DNA from: CALBZH01 sp964538515
Lineage (GTDB): Bacteria > Desulfobacterota > Syntrophobacteria > Syntrophobacterales > Syntrophobacteraceae
Direction: 5' to 3'
NCBI GenBank assembly: GCA_964538515.1
Contig: CAZIEW010000032.1
Coordinates: 1 to 54,442 of the forward strand
DNA: 54,442 nt
The position numbers and the translations under genes were made by a program. Below are positions 43,382 to 53,175 of the stretch, piece after piece. The notes under the pieces are model-generated. The model saw only the letters and a program-made list of their open reading frames with translations, was not told where the DNA came from and did not search any database. Each line of letters opens with the position of its first letter. Position 1 is the first letter of the stretch.

Positions 43382-44224
43382 ATGGCTGAGCCACGACCAA
43401 TCGCCATCCCGACGGACGACGCAGCGCAGGGGGTACTCAGGCGTATCCATGTGAACATGCCCTGGAAGCGGATGGCTCACTATTTCGACGTGATCCTCGA
43501 TCATCGCATGAATGTCGAAATCGGCTTCGGCGGGGCCGAGATGGATGAGGCGGACCCCGACGACCTCGAACGGGTGGCGACCGCCTTGCGGCATCGAGGA
43601 TGCCGTGTGAGCCTCCACGGACCCTTTTGGGGCATCGAGCCGGGGTGCGTGGACCCGCGCGTCCGGCGGCTGGCCGCCGAGCGGATCAGCCAGTTTCTGG
43701 ACCTTGTGCCCTTGTTCCAGCCCGTCCAGTTGGTTTGCCACACGGGATTCGACCCGAGGCACCATGTGGAATATCGTGACTTTTGGCTCGAGATGAGCCA
43801 TGCGTTTTGGGGGCGGATGGCTGAGCGCGCGGCCTCCATGCGGGTTCCCCTGCTCATCGAGAATGTGTGGGAGAAAGAGCCGTCGTTTCATGTCGACTTG
43901 CTGGAGCGGGTCGATTCACCCTATTTCGGATTTTGCCTGGACGTGGGCCATCAGCACAGCTTCTCCGATACGCCGCTTCTGACCTGGGTCGACCGGCTGT
44001 CGCACCACTTGAAGGAGATCCACCTTCACGACAACGACGGAAGCCATGACTATCACTGGCCTGTCGGGGACGGCAGCATTGACTTCAATGGTCTCTTCGA
44101 GCGGTTGAATGCACAGGGCCTGACCCCGCTCTTGACCGTGGAGCCGCACACGGAGGCCGATCTGATCAAGACATTGGCCGGGCTTGCACCGCTCCTTGAG
44201 CGGTGGCAAGGGCCGCGTGGGTGA
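43382..44224 (+). CDS. Sugar phosphate isomerase/epimerase-family TIM-barrel protein
   Basis: A 280-residue protein of the AP-endonuclease-2 / xylose-isomerase-like TIM barrel. Likely metal ligands lie in IENVWEKE, CLDVGHQHSF, EIHLHDNDGSHD and LTVEPHTEAD. Substrate is unknown. The ATG at 43382 lacks a strong ribosome binding site; a start near 43457 (NMPWKRMAHYF) is possible, which would remove 25 residues. The thiamine-binding protein gene follows 14 bp after its stop. Confidence 0.85.
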   Translation: MAEPRPIAIPTDDAAQGVLRRIHVNMPWKRMAHYFDVILDHRMNVEIGFGGAEMDEADPDDLERVATALRHRGCRVSLHGPFWGIEPGCVDPRVRRLAAERISQFLDLVPLFQPVQLVCHTGFDPRHHVEYRDFWLEMSHAFWGRMAERAASMRVPLLIENVWEKEPSFHVDLLERVDSPYFGFCLDVGHQHSFSDTPLLTWVDRLSHHLKEIHLHDNDGSHDYHWPVGDGSIDFNGLFERLNAQGLTPLLTVEPHTEADLIKTLAGLAPLLERWQGPRG

Positions 44225-44238
44225 TCGAAAGGACAGTC

Positions 44239-44541
44239 ATGGCCGTAGTCGAAGTGAGCATCGTTCCACTTGGCGTCGCGGGTACGAGCCTGAGCGGCTA
44301 TGTGGCCACGGCCCTTGAAGTCCTTCGGGCGAGCCCGGTTCAATACGAGCTCACCGCCATGGGGACGATTCTCTCGGGGGATCTGGACGAAATCCTTGCC
44401 GTCGTGAGACGAATGCATGAGAGTCTTTTCGATAAGGGCGCTCTTCGCGTACTGACTCAGATCAAGATTGACGATCGTCGTGACCGGGTCGGAGATCCTC
44501 AACAGAAGGTCCGGTCCGTGCTCGACAAGCTGCAGGGCTGA
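44239..44541 (+). CDS. MTH1187-family thiamine-binding protein
   Basis: A 100-residue ferredoxin-like-fold protein of the MTH1187/YkoF group (MAVVEVSIVPLGVAGTSLSGYV; YELTAMGTILSGDLDEILAVV), several members of which bind thiamine-like ligands. AAAGGA precedes the ATG at 44239; the longer frame from 44203 overlaps the barrel protein. It is probably co-transcribed with the isomerase-like gene and khpA. Confidence 0.88.
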   Translation: MAVVEVSIVPLGVAGTSLSGYVATALEVLRASPVQYELTAMGTILSGDLDEILAVVRRMHESLFDKGALRVLTQIKIDDRRDRVGDPQQKVRSVLDKLQG

Positions 44542-44590
44542 CCCGAGCGCGAGGCCCGCAACAACCTGCTGATCAGAAAGGCCGTACATC

Positions 44591-44824
44591 GTGAAGGAGC
44601 TTGTGGAGTATTTGGTTAAGTCGCTTGCGGAGCATCCGGAGTCTGTCGAGATCGCGGAATCGGAGATCGAGGACAACGTCAGCCTGGAGCTGAAGATTTC
44701 GCCGGATGATTTGGGGCGCATCATCGGAAAGGGAGGCAATACGATCAACGCCATCCGCACCGTGGTGCAGGCCGCCGCATCAAGTCACAAAAAGCGCGCG
44801 AAATTGGAGGTCGTCACGGAATAA
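44591..44824 (+). CDS. khpA: KH-domain RNA-binding protein KhpA
   Basis: A 77-residue protein with a single KH domain. The GxxG loop is in GRIIGKGGNTINAIR (about residues 42-56). KhpA proteins bind RNA, often with KhpB. It usually lies in the rpsP-rimM-trmD operon; here it stands apart, after a thiamine-binding protein. The start is GTG (44591) with AAAGG 11 bases upstream. Confidence 0.93.
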   Translation: MKELVEYLVKSLAEHPESVEIAESEIEDNVSLELKISPDDLGRIIGKGGNTINAIRTVVQAAASSHKKRAKLEVVTE

Positions 44825-44938
44825 TGGCTGCTCGGGAGCACGAGCGGTAGACCTCGGTGACAAGCAATCTTAAAGTATGGAAGCATCGAGCGTGCTCTCT
44901 GCGTTGTCCGTCCGAGGCCGGTCGCCCAGGGGTCGTCG

Positions 44939-45045
44939 ATTGCTCCGTCAAAGAAGTTGTGCCCGGCAAGAGAATACCCCCCAACCCCCTTGAGGGGGAA
45001 TCAAAGGGCGGGTGCACCGTGCGACACCATGTTGACAGAGTACTA
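44939..45045 (+). mobile_element. MITE family 2, copy 5
   Basis: About 105 bp, from TGCTCCGTCAAAGAAGTTG to TTGACAGAGTACTA, with the same internal C and G tracts. The left terminal TAG is degraded. The TTGACA near the right end could act as an outward -35, though no -10 follows at the right distance. It lies between khpA and the Lon-like protease; the remaining gap shows only the ribosome binding site of that gene. Confidence 0.82.
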
Positions 45046-45125
45046 GGGACCCGGAAGCCCGTCCACCGGTTCCGCGAAGCAGATACATTTTTAAGCGATC
45101 CTATCAGTGAAAGGAGGGATTCAAA

Positions 45126-47597
45126 ATGCCCAAGCAACACCCGGAATTGCCGGTCAGTGAGCTGCGTGCCTACATCCCGCCCGATTCGTTGCCCTTTGAT
45201 TCTACCGCTGTTCTCGACGGCAAGGAACGGAGGGTGGTCGGCCAGGAGCGTGCGATTGACGCCATCAAGTTCGGTATGGGGATGAAGGAGCGGGGCTACA
45301 ACATCTTCGTTGCCGGCCCGGCGAAGGCAGGTTTGACCTACACTGCCAAGTCCTTCATCGAGGAGCAGGCCAAGAGCGAGCCGACCCCCCCGGATTGGTG
45401 TTACGTCTACAACTTCAAAGAGCAGGACAAGCCCAAGAGCATCCAGATCAGCGCCGGTCAAGGCAAGGTGCTCAAGAAAGATATGCAGGACTTCATCCAA
45501 ACCCTGCTGGCCAAGATCCCCGAGGTCTTCGACAGCGACGACTACCGTACCAAGGAAAGCGAAGTCCACCAGGGATTTGAGCGCACGCGTCGCGAAATCA
45601 TCGACGAGCTCTCGCAGCTGGCCAAGGAGGATGGCTTCATCCTCCAGTTCTCACAGGTGGGCATGGTCATCATTCCTGCCAACAAGGAAGGGGAGCCCAT
45701 GACCCAGGAGGACCTTCGCCACCTCGACGAGGAGGAGCGGAAGGTTCTCCGAGAGAAGAGCGATGAGCTCCACGAGAAGATGAAAGAAGCGATCAAGAAG
45801 ATCCGCTTGTCCGAGGAGGAGTTCAAGGAGAAGCACACCAAGCTGGACAACGAGATCGCCCTGTTCGTGGTCGGCCAGCTCATGGACCAGTACGAGGACA
45901 AGTACCAGCAAGAGCCTGCCGTCATGGAATACCTCAAGAATGTGCAGGACGACATCCTGGAAAACATCGACGACTTCAAGAAAAAGCCCGAAGCGCAGCA
46001 ACAGCAGCAACAGGGCATGCCCTTCCCGGTTCCCGCGCGTGAAGCGACGTTCCGGAAATACGAAGTCAACGTCCTCATCGACAATTCCGAGACGCAGGGC
46101 GCACCGGTCATTGTCGAATCCAACCCGGCCTATCCGAACATTTTCGGCTCCATCGAGCGCCAGGCCTGGTTTGGAGCCCTGTTTACCGACCACACCATGA
46201 TCAAGCCGGGGGCGCTCCACAAAGCCAACGGCGGATACCTGGTCATGAAGGCCCTCGACCTCCTGCGCTGGTACATCACCTACGAGGCGTTGAAGCGCGC
46301 GCTGCGGGACGAGGAAATTCGCATCGAGGACTTGGGCGAGCTTTACGGCATCTTCAGCACCCGGAGCATCCGACCGGAGCCCATCCCGCTCGATGTCAAG
46401 ATCGTCCTCACGGGAGACCCGTACATCTATCAACTGCTTTACACATATGACGACCGGTTCCAGAAGCTTTTCAAGGTCAAGGCTCACCTGGACACGCAGA
46501 CGAACCGGCAGGACCACTCGCTTCTCGAATACGGCCAGATGATGAGCCGCTACTGCAATCAGCACAAACTGCGTCATCTCGACCGGACGGGTGCCGCGCG
46601 TATCATCGAATACGGAATGGAAGCCACCGATGACCGGGAGAAGCTGACTCTGGAGCTCGGAGACATCGGTGACCTGCTCCGTGAGGCGAACTATTTTGCC
46701 GGACTGGCCGGCGCGGAGCTCATTCAGCGCCAGCACGTGCAGGAAGCTCTGGACAAGCGCATTTACCGATCGAACCTGATCGAGGAGCGAGTCAAGGAGC
46801 TCACCGAGAAGGACATCTTCTGGGTTGAAACCGACGGCTATAAGGTCGGGCAAGTCAACGGGCTGTCCGTGCTGATGGCGGGTGATCATGAGTTTGGGAA
46901 GCCAAGCCGCATCACGGCGACCGTCTCCGTCGGCCGCGAAGGCATGGTCTCCATCGACCGCGAATCGAAGATGAGCGGCAACATTCACACGAAGGGGCTC
47001 CTCACCCTTTCAGGCTTCCTCAAGGACCGCTTCGCCCACAACAAGCCCATCTCGCTGAGCGCCTCGCTTTCGTTCGAGCAGAGCTACGGGATGGTGGACG
47101 GTGACAGCGCCTCCAGCACGGAGCTCTATGTTCTGCTGAGCGCCATCGCCGAAGTCCCCATCTACCAGGGCATCGCGGTGACCGGGTCGGTCAGCCAAAA
47201 AGGCGAGATCCAGCCCATCGGCGGTGTGAATCTGAAGATCAAGGGATTCTTTGATATCTGCAAGCACAAAGGGCTGACGGGCAATCAAGGAGTCATCATC
47301 CCAAGCAAGAACGTCCGCAATCTGATGCTCAAGCAGGAAGTGATCGACGCCGTGGAAGCTGGGCTGTTCCATATCTGGCCGGTGTCGACCATCGAGGAAG
47401 GGATCGAGATCCTGACCGAAATGCCGGCCGGGGAGCGCCAGATGGATGGCACCTACCCGGAAGGGACCCTGTTCAGGTTGGTGGATGATCGGCTCCGCAA
47501 GATCGGCGAGATCGTTCGCGAGTACGGCAAGGACGGCGAAAACGGCAAGAAGCACGAAGACGAAAGCCCCGGCGGCTGCCCGAGCTGCGGCCATTAG
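45126..47597 (+). CDS. Lon-like (S16 family) ATP-dependent protease
   Basis: An 823-residue protease of the Lon-like group: N-terminal AAA region with an atypical Walker A (GPAKAGLTYT, residues 64-73), a long helical, charged insert (about 145-290), a Gln run near 291-296, a middle ATPase part with ANGGYLVMKALDLL, and a C-terminal S16 protease domain with the catalytic Ser661 in DGDSASS and Lys704 in GGVNLKIKGFF. The C-terminus has a CxxC (CPSC). GAAAGGAGG lies just before the ATG. It degrades misfolded or regulatory proteins in the cytoplasm. The degenerate Walker A contains one Lys but not the usual GKT, so ATP use may be altered. Confidence 0.92.
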   Translation: MPKQHPELPVSELRAYIPPDSLPFDSTAVLDGKERRVVGQERAIDAIKFGMGMKERGYNIFVAGPAKAGLTYTAKSFIEEQAKSEPTPPDWCYVYNFKEQDKPKSIQISAGQGKVLKKDMQDFIQTLLAKIPEVFDSDDYRTKESEVHQGFERTRREIIDELSQLAKEDGFILQFSQVGMVIIPANKEGEPMTQEDLRHLDEEERKVLREKSDELHEKMKEAIKKIRLSEEEFKEKHTKLDNEIALFVVGQLMDQYEDKYQQEPAVMEYLKNVQDDILENIDDFKKKPEAQQQQQQGMPFPVPAREATFRKYEVNVLIDNSETQGAPVIVESNPAYPNIFGSIERQAWFGALFTDHTMIKPGALHKANGGYLVMKALDLLRWYITYEALKRALRDEEIRIEDLGELYGIFSTRSIRPEPIPLDVKIVLTGDPYIYQLLYTYDDRFQKLFKVKAHLDTQTNRQDHSLLEYGQMMSRYCNQHKLRHLDRTGAARIIEYGMEATDDREKLTLELGDIGDLLREANYFAGLAGAELIQRQHVQEALDKRIYRSNLIEERVKELTEKDIFWVETDGYKVGQVNGLSVLMAGDHEFGKPSRITATVSVGREGMVSIDRESKMSGNIHTKGLLTLSGFLKDRFAHNKPISLSASLSFEQSYGMVDGDSASSTELYVLLSAIAEVPIYQGIAVTGSVSQKGEIQPIGGVNLKIKGFFDICKHKGLTGNQGVIIPSKNVRNLMLKQEVIDAVEAGLFHIWPVSTIEEGIEILTEMPAGERQMDGTYPEGTLFRLVDDRLRKIGEIVREYGKDGENGKKHEDESPGGCPSCGH

Positions 47598-47655
47598 CCA
47601 CGCCGTGAGATCCAACCTGAGCGGGTCGGCGGGCATCTTCTCGGGAAAGGATCCG

Positions 47656-47689
47656 GGTGAGGGATCATCCTAATGGGGGCTCCCTCACC
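47656..47689. terminator. Hairpin between convergent genes (possible terminator)
   Basis: GGTGAGGGA (47656-47664) and TCCCTCACC (47681-47689) form a 9-bp perfect stem with a 16-base loop. It lies between the Lon-like gene and the convergent histidine kinase. A T run is lacking, so it may be a bidirectional hairpin rather than a classical terminator. Confidence 0.4.
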
Positions 47690-47780
47690 TCAGCCTTTCC
47701 TTCCTAAAGGGAGAAGAGAAAGCCGACAGCCATGTTCCATGAAGTGGAAGCCATTTAAGATCATGCGGCCGGACCACAGC

Positions 47781-50700
47781 CTACAGACCGGCATCGGGAG
47801 AAGGGCTATCCTCATTGTTCGGGACCGGGCCGGATGATTTTCCCTCGATGGGAAGGCGGATGACAAACCGTGTCCCAGCGCCGGGGCTCGATTCCACCGT
47901 CACGCTGCCCCCATGCTCCTCGGTGACAATGAAGTAGGACACAGACAACCCGAGGCCTGTCCCCGCTCCTGGAGGCTTGGTGGTAAAAAAGGGCTCAAAG
48001 ACCCGTTTTCGGGTTGCTTCATCCAGCCCGGGACCATTGTCTTCGATCTCCACGCGCACCGCACCCTCCTCCTTCCCGACGCGCAAATGAAAGCATGGTA
48101 GCCGCTCCTGGTCCTTCGCCGCCATCATCGCCTCGGCGCCATTGCGCAAGATATTCAGAAAGACCTGCTGGATCTTCCCGGCCTGACAGATCACCCGGGG
48201 GGTGTCGGGCTGGTACTCCCGCACGATCTCAATCTGACGAAAATCGTAGTGCTTCTTCAGGTCATAATCACTGGCTGCCAAGGACACCGTCCGATCCAAG
48301 AGCTCCCCAAGATCCGTGGGAGTCACCGCCCCTTCCGCTTTGCGGCTGAAGCTCAGCATGTTTGCCACAATCTCGGCCGCCCGCTGACCGCTCTCCAGGA
48401 TGTCCCGGAGGAAGGTCAGAATCTCCCGACGCTCCAGGTAGTGCCGCAGGCCGCTGACGCTGATACCGCACTCGTCCGCCACCCGGACGTTGATGGGCAA
48501 GTCCGGAGACACGCGTCGGATGATGTTTTGTGTCGCCTGGAGAATCACGCCCAAAGGGTTGTTGATCTCGTGAGCCATCCCTGCGGCCAGCCCCCCCACC
48601 GAGAGCATTTTTTCCGATTGCACCATCATTTCTTCGATCCGCACCCGCTCCGTCACGTCGTCTACACGGATCACCGCTCCCTCCACGCCGTTGGTCACCA
48701 GCGGATAAACGGTCACATCCTCGTAGCGCTGCTCACCATCGAGAACGCTGATCATTCTCGGATGGGTCGAGACAGCGCGCATCCGCATCGCTTGCCGCAG
48801 CTGGTCCAGTTGATGGCTCATCGAAGGAAGCACCTCGTCGAGGCGTCTTCCCTTGGCATCATCCGATCCCACTCCGGTCTTTTTCTCCGCCGCTTTGTTC
48901 CAATGGGTCACGCAACCGTTCGTATCCACCCCCACCAGCACCGAAGGCATCGAATTGATGATGTTGCTCAAATAGTTCCGCAGGCGACGCGCTTCTTCCT
49001 CTGCTCGTTTGCGCTCGGTGATATCACTGCTGTTAACGATCACCCCCAGAAATTCATCATCGTCGCTGAAAACGGGGTACCCCGATGAACGAAGCCAGAC
49101 GTAGCTCCCATTCGCGAGTTGGAAACGGAGCTCCACCTCGCGGTCCCTTCGCGACCGAACGAGATCCATGAACACTGCGGTCACCCTGTCTCTGTCGTCG
49201 GGATGAACGAGATCAAAAGCAGACTCGCCAATCAGGCTCTGTGGTGTGTAACCCAAGTTCCGCACATAAGAAGGCGTAGCGTATCGATAGATGCCGTTGC
49301 CATCCAGCTCACACACCATGTCGCTCATATTTTCGGTGATCCGCCGGAATCGTTCTTCGCTCTCCCGGAGCGCTTCCTCCGCGCGCTTCTGCTCCGTGAC
49401 ATCGCGGATGGATTCAATGATGCCGACAAAGCTCCCCTCTTCATCGTAAAACGGGCTGACCGCCGCAAAAATGTATGCACCGCGGTTGTTGTAAACCGCA
49501 GGCGCGTAGGCTTCGGCATAGAGCGTCGAGCCCACGCGTCGGACATTGGAGTACTTGGACGCCAGCTCGCTGTCATCGACAAAGACCAGATCGATCAGGG
49601 ATTTTCGGACTTCCCCATAGAACCCGACCGTGATCGCATGGTGATCGAAACCGAGGACGTCTGCCTTGGGGATGCCGGTCATTCGCTCAATGGCACGGTT
49701 CCAGGCAATGACCTTATAATCCTTGTCGGTGATCAGTATTGCATCCGGCATGAGCTCGAGCACGTCTTCAAACCACTTCTTGGCGGATTTCAACGCTTCT
49801 TCGGCCTGCTTGCGCTCGGTGATGTCGATCCCGACTCCCATCATGACCGGGCCGTCAGGCGTCATGAGCCGAGTGATGCTGATGAGATACGGTACAAATC
49901 GGCCTGCCTTGTTGATCAGGGTGGTCTCAAACGCCCCGCCGACACCGGTCTCGAGTACAGATTTGACGAAGGCCATGCCAGCCGCAGCCTCCTCCGGTGT
50001 TTCATGCCAGTCCGGGATGTACCAATCGCGAAGCTCCTCGGCGGTAAACCCAATCGCGGTCTCATGGGCCTTGTTCCAACGCTTCAAATGGCAGGTCGAA
50101 TCGTAGAGGAAGAATATCCCCGGCAAGCTTTCCAACAGCTTCTCGGCGAACTCCTTCTCGCGCAGCAGCTCCAATTCGGCCTCCTTGCGCTCCGTGATGT
50201 CCTCGGAGATGCCCAGCAAGTACGCCAATTGTCCATTGGCATCCAGAAGCGGCACCTTCTTGGTGTGGAGAACCCGTCTGCCCATGGCGCGCGTTTCCAG
50301 AAACTCCTCGGGAATATCCACAATCTCTTTGCGATCCAATACTTCCCGGTCCTTAGTGGTAAAGAAATCGGCCTGCTCTTTCGGGAAAAGATCGTAGTCG
50401 TCTTTCCCGAGCAGTTCGTTTCTGGAATACCCTATCAAATCCTCTCCCGCCCTGTTCAGCCGAACAAATCGAAGGTCTTTGGCATCCTTGAGAAAAATCA
50501 TGTTCGGGATATTCTCAATAATCTCATCCAGGAGAGTACTGGTGTGCCGCAGCTCATCGGCAATGCGTTTGCGCTCGGTGATGTCGAGGACGGTTGCCGT
50601 CACGCCTTTGGCCGCATCCGCAGGATCGAAGGGGCTAAGGCACAACAAGACCTCGATGAGCTCCCCGTCCTTCCGTCTGAGCTGGCTTTCCATAACCCCG

Positions 50701-52889
50701 ACGCCGGTCGTTGCCATGCGCTCGTAGAGCTCCACCCCCACACGCACATAGGTGTCTTCATCCGGATAGAGAAACCGCGTCTCCATCCCGATCATCTCCT
50801 CCTCTGAATAGCCCGTAATGTTGCAGAGGGCAGCGTTGACCTTTTGGAAGACCCGGTGAGCCAATAGGGCGACCCCTACCGGAGTTGCTTCAAGCAGACT
50901 CCGCAGCAGGGCTTCGTTCTGCCGCACGGACTCCTCGGCCAGCTTCCGCTCGTTGATGAAACGAGCCTGTTGGATGTTCTGAAAGGCTATCGTCGAAAGC
51001 TGATTTGCCAGCACATAGAGGGCGTTCGCTATTTGCTCGAAGCGCTCCCGCGACATCACGGGAATCTGTCGGTAGGCCGCTTCGAAGGCCGCTTCGTCCG
51101 CGCCGATCTCGCGGGCGTAGCCCACGACATCCGCTTGGCCCTGGGCTGCATCGCGCACCTGCCCCACCAGCCAGTTCGCCACATGACGACCGGCAACCGT
51201 AATGCTGGCGGCAGCCGTGAGCAAGCCGATGTGCGGGCACGGTCGAATGATTGGCTCGGATCCACTGAAGCGCCCGAGCATGAAATCCGAATATTTGCAG
51301 TTTCTAAGTCCTTTCGGTATCTTATGAATAATCTCGCTGCACAGAATGGAAAAATTGCTCTTGCGCGTGATGGGGGCTCCATCGGGACGGGCGATAAGGG
51401 AGCCTACGCCGCAAGCCTCGGCAAACCGGTCCTGAAGACGCTGCAGATCGGCCAGGTTGAACAAGTCCTCGAACGCGACATCGCCGGTTTCCGTCAGCGG
51501 CCGGGTCAGGGCCACCAGATGCTTTTCGAGTGCCTCCTGCGTCCGCTTGCGCTCCGTGATGTCCTGGATGGTGACGACGAACCCTGCGGCGGGATCCTCC
51601 GCACGCAGCATCCCACCAGTCAGGATGACATCCATGAGTGTCCCGTCCTTCTTGAGAAAACGGGCTTCCGTGCTCCCTCGTCCGGTCCGGAGGACCTGGG
51701 AGTACAGCTCCCGGCCTGCGCTTTCGTATTCCGAATCGGACAAGTAGAAACAGCGCGCATCCTTTCCTACCAGCTCGTCCCGAGAATATCCCGTCAAATC
51801 ACAGGCGGCTTCATTGACCGCCACGAGTACCCGATCGATCGCGAACGTGATGCCAATCGGCGCGGCATGGAAGACACTGCGAAGCATCGACTCACTGGCC
51901 TTGAGCTGCTCTTCGGCGATTTTGCGCTCGGTGACATCGACCGCCGTCCCGATGATCGCCGGTCTTCCTTGGAGAAGGGTGCGGGAGCTGTAGATTTCAA
52001 TATGCCGCACTTCCCCGCTTTTGGTCACGATTCGCAATCCAGCGTGAAGGGACGGCATTTCTCCCGTGAGCCTTTTCCGAATGCTTTCCGCCATGGCGGG
52101 CCAGTCTTCCTGAAAGACCACCTCTTCGGCCGTGACGCTGTCCGTCATTTCGGAGACGGTATACCCGAAGAACCCGGCAAATCTTGAATTCACATATCTG
52201 AACACCCCATCCTGGATGACATAGACTCCGGCAACCGCCTTTTCCACGAGGTCTCGAAATTTGCCCTCCGACTCCCGCAGCGCCTCCTCCGCCCGCTTGC
52301 GGCGGGAAATATCCCGAAAGACCACCAGGACACCGTTCTCCTCTTGATACCGAAAGGGAACGGCACTGACTTCAACGTCGATCGGGGTGCCATCCAGCTT
52401 GAGGTACACTTCCTCGAGGAAGTCGACGGCCTTGCCCTCGACCGTAAGGTGCGCGACGCGATCAAGAACCCGACGATGGAAGGTGGGATCAATGCGCTCG
52501 AGCGTCGAGGTCCCCAACAACTCTTCGGCTGACGCCGCCCCCAGCAGACGAACGGCTGCCGCATTGACGTAGACAAAACGATGGTTTGTCTGGATGTACA
52601 TGGCTTCGGGAGCGTTTTCGACCAGAGTGCGGAAATTCTCTTCACTCTTCGCCAGGGCCGATTCAATCTGCCGACGGCGTATGATCCCGAGACCGAGCAA
52701 GATGACCAGGACCGTCAAGATCAGGATGATTGCCGCGGCTACCCAAAAGAATGGTTGATGATCTTGAAGGAGAGAATCGGCGCGGCTTGTCAGGGAGGCG
52801 TCCGACGGTGCAGCATTCACCAATGGAGCAAGCAGCAGCAGCAACTGCCCCATCAGAATTGCCTGGCTCAAATGGGGAAGCGTTTCCAT
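47781..52889 (-). CDS. Large sensor histidine kinase with nine PAS domains and a PocR domain
   Basis: A 1702-residue sensor kinase. A signal/TM segment (about 10-27), a short periplasmic loop and a second TM (48-70) anchor it; the sensor is therefore mostly cytoplasmic. PAS domains lie about 80-200, 205-325, 330-450, 655-775, 780-900, 908-1030, 1035-1170, 1175-1297 and 1302-1420. A PocR domain (about 464-640, with CNSILC-, RNCKYS- and PHIGL-like blocks) sits between the third and fourth. The HisKA has His1440 in GMAHEINNPLGVIL and the HATPase has NGPGLDE and GTGLGL. There is no receiver domain, so a separate regulator is required. PocR domains can bind hydrocarbon derivatives. The upstream 286 bp before the CRISPR array show no gene. 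Confidence 0.92.
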   Translation of the reverse strand: METLPHLSQAILMGQLLLLLAPLVNAAPSDASLTSRADSLLQDHQPFFWVAAAIILILTVLVILLGLGIIRRRQIESALAKSEENFRTLVENAPEAMYIQTNHRFVYVNAAAVRLLGAASAEELLGTSTLERIDPTFHRRVLDRVAHLTVEGKAVDFLEEVYLKLDGTPIDVEVSAVPFRYQEENGVLVVFRDISRRKRAEEALRESEGKFRDLVEKAVAGVYVIQDGVFRYVNSRFAGFFGYTVSEMTDSVTAEEVVFQEDWPAMAESIRKRLTGEMPSLHAGLRIVTKSGEVRHIEIYSSRTLLQGRPAIIGTAVDVTERKIAEEQLKASESMLRSVFHAAPIGITFAIDRVLVAVNEAACDLTGYSRDELVGKDARCFYLSDSEYESAGRELYSQVLRTGRGSTEARFLKKDGTLMDVILTGGMLRAEDPAAGFVVTIQDITERKRTQEALEKHLVALTRPLTETGDVAFEDLFNLADLQRLQDRFAEACGVGSLIARPDGAPITRKSNFSILCSEIIHKIPKGLRNCKYSDFMLGRFSGSEPIIRPCPHIGLLTAAASITVAGRHVANWLVGQVRDAAQGQADVVGYAREIGADEAAFEAAYRQIPVMSRERFEQIANALYVLANQLSTIAFQNIQQARFINERKLAEESVRQNEALLRSLLEATPVGVALLAHRVFQKVNAALCNITGYSEEEMIGMETRFLYPDEDTYVRVGVELYERMATTGVGVMESQLRRKDGELIEVLLCLSPFDPADAAKGVTATVLDITERKRIADELRHTSTLLDEIIENIPNMIFLKDAKDLRFVRLNRAGEDLIGYSRNELLGKDDYDLFPKEQADFFTTKDREVLDRKEIVDIPEEFLETRAMGRRVLHTKKVPLLDANGQLAYLLGISEDITERKEAELELLREKEFAEKLLESLPGIFFLYDSTCHLKRWNKAHETAIGFTAEELRDWYIPDWHETPEEAAAGMAFVKSVLETGVGGAFETTLINKAGRFVPYLISITRLMTPDGPVMMGVGIDITERKQAEEALKSAKKWFEDVLELMPDAILITDKDYKVIAWNRAIERMTGIPKADVLGFDHHAITVGFYGEVRKSLIDLVFVDDSELASKYSNVRRVGSTLYAEAYAPAVYNNRGAYIFAAVSPFYDEEGSFVGIIESIRDVTEQKRAEEALRESEERFRRITENMSDMVCELDGNGIYRYATPSYVRNLGYTPQSLIGESAFDLVHPDDRDRVTAVFMDLVRSRRDREVELRFQLANGSYVWLRSSGYPVFSDDDEFLGVIVNSSDITERKRAEEEARRLRNYLSNIINSMPSVLVGVDTNGCVTHWNKAAEKKTGVGSDDAKGRRLDEVLPSMSHQLDQLRQAMRMRAVSTHPRMISVLDGEQRYEDVTVYPLVTNGVEGAVIRVDDVTERVRIEEMMVQSEKMLSVGGLAAGMAHEINNPLGVILQATQNIIRRVSPDLPINVRVADECGISVSGLRHYLERREILTFLRDILESGQRAAEIVANMLSFSRKAEGAVTPTDLGELLDRTVSLAASDYDLKKHYDFRQIEIVREYQPDTPRVICQAGKIQQVFLNILRNGAEAMMAAKDQERLPCFHLRVGKEEGAVRVEIEDNGPGLDEATRKRVFEPFFTTKPPGAGTGLGLSVSYFIVTEEHGGSVTVESSPGAGTRFVIRLPIEGKSSGPVPNNEDSPSPDAGL

Positions 52890-53175
52890 GGCGTCCCAAT
52901 CCCTTTCGAGAGTCTGCGTTCAGCGCTTATTGGATGGAGCTTCATGTCTTTCAGGCAAGGGGGTGGTGCGGGGCGGGGAAGCTCAAGATCGCTTCCCGTT
53001 GGATTCCCGATAGCAGGGTGTTGCCGGCACTGTCAAGGGACAACCTGAAAAGAGCGCCATAATTGAGCATGGGGACGAGCATCCCACGGAGCCCCGCAGG
53101 CGCAAACAACTCGTTTCCACCGCCAGAGCCAATCCAGGCAATGAGGCCGAGGCAGGCTGGAGAGAGCCCTTATCG

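Noticed and set aside
45032..45060. Outward promoter from the right end of MITE copy 5 driving the protease gene
   Set aside because: TTGACA is present but nothing like a -10 lies 16-18 bases downstream.
45651..46988. Minus-strand frame of 445 codons inside the Lon-like gene
   Set aside because: Antisense shadow produced by GC-rich codon usage; it is rich in Leu/Val/Asp repeats without any domain.
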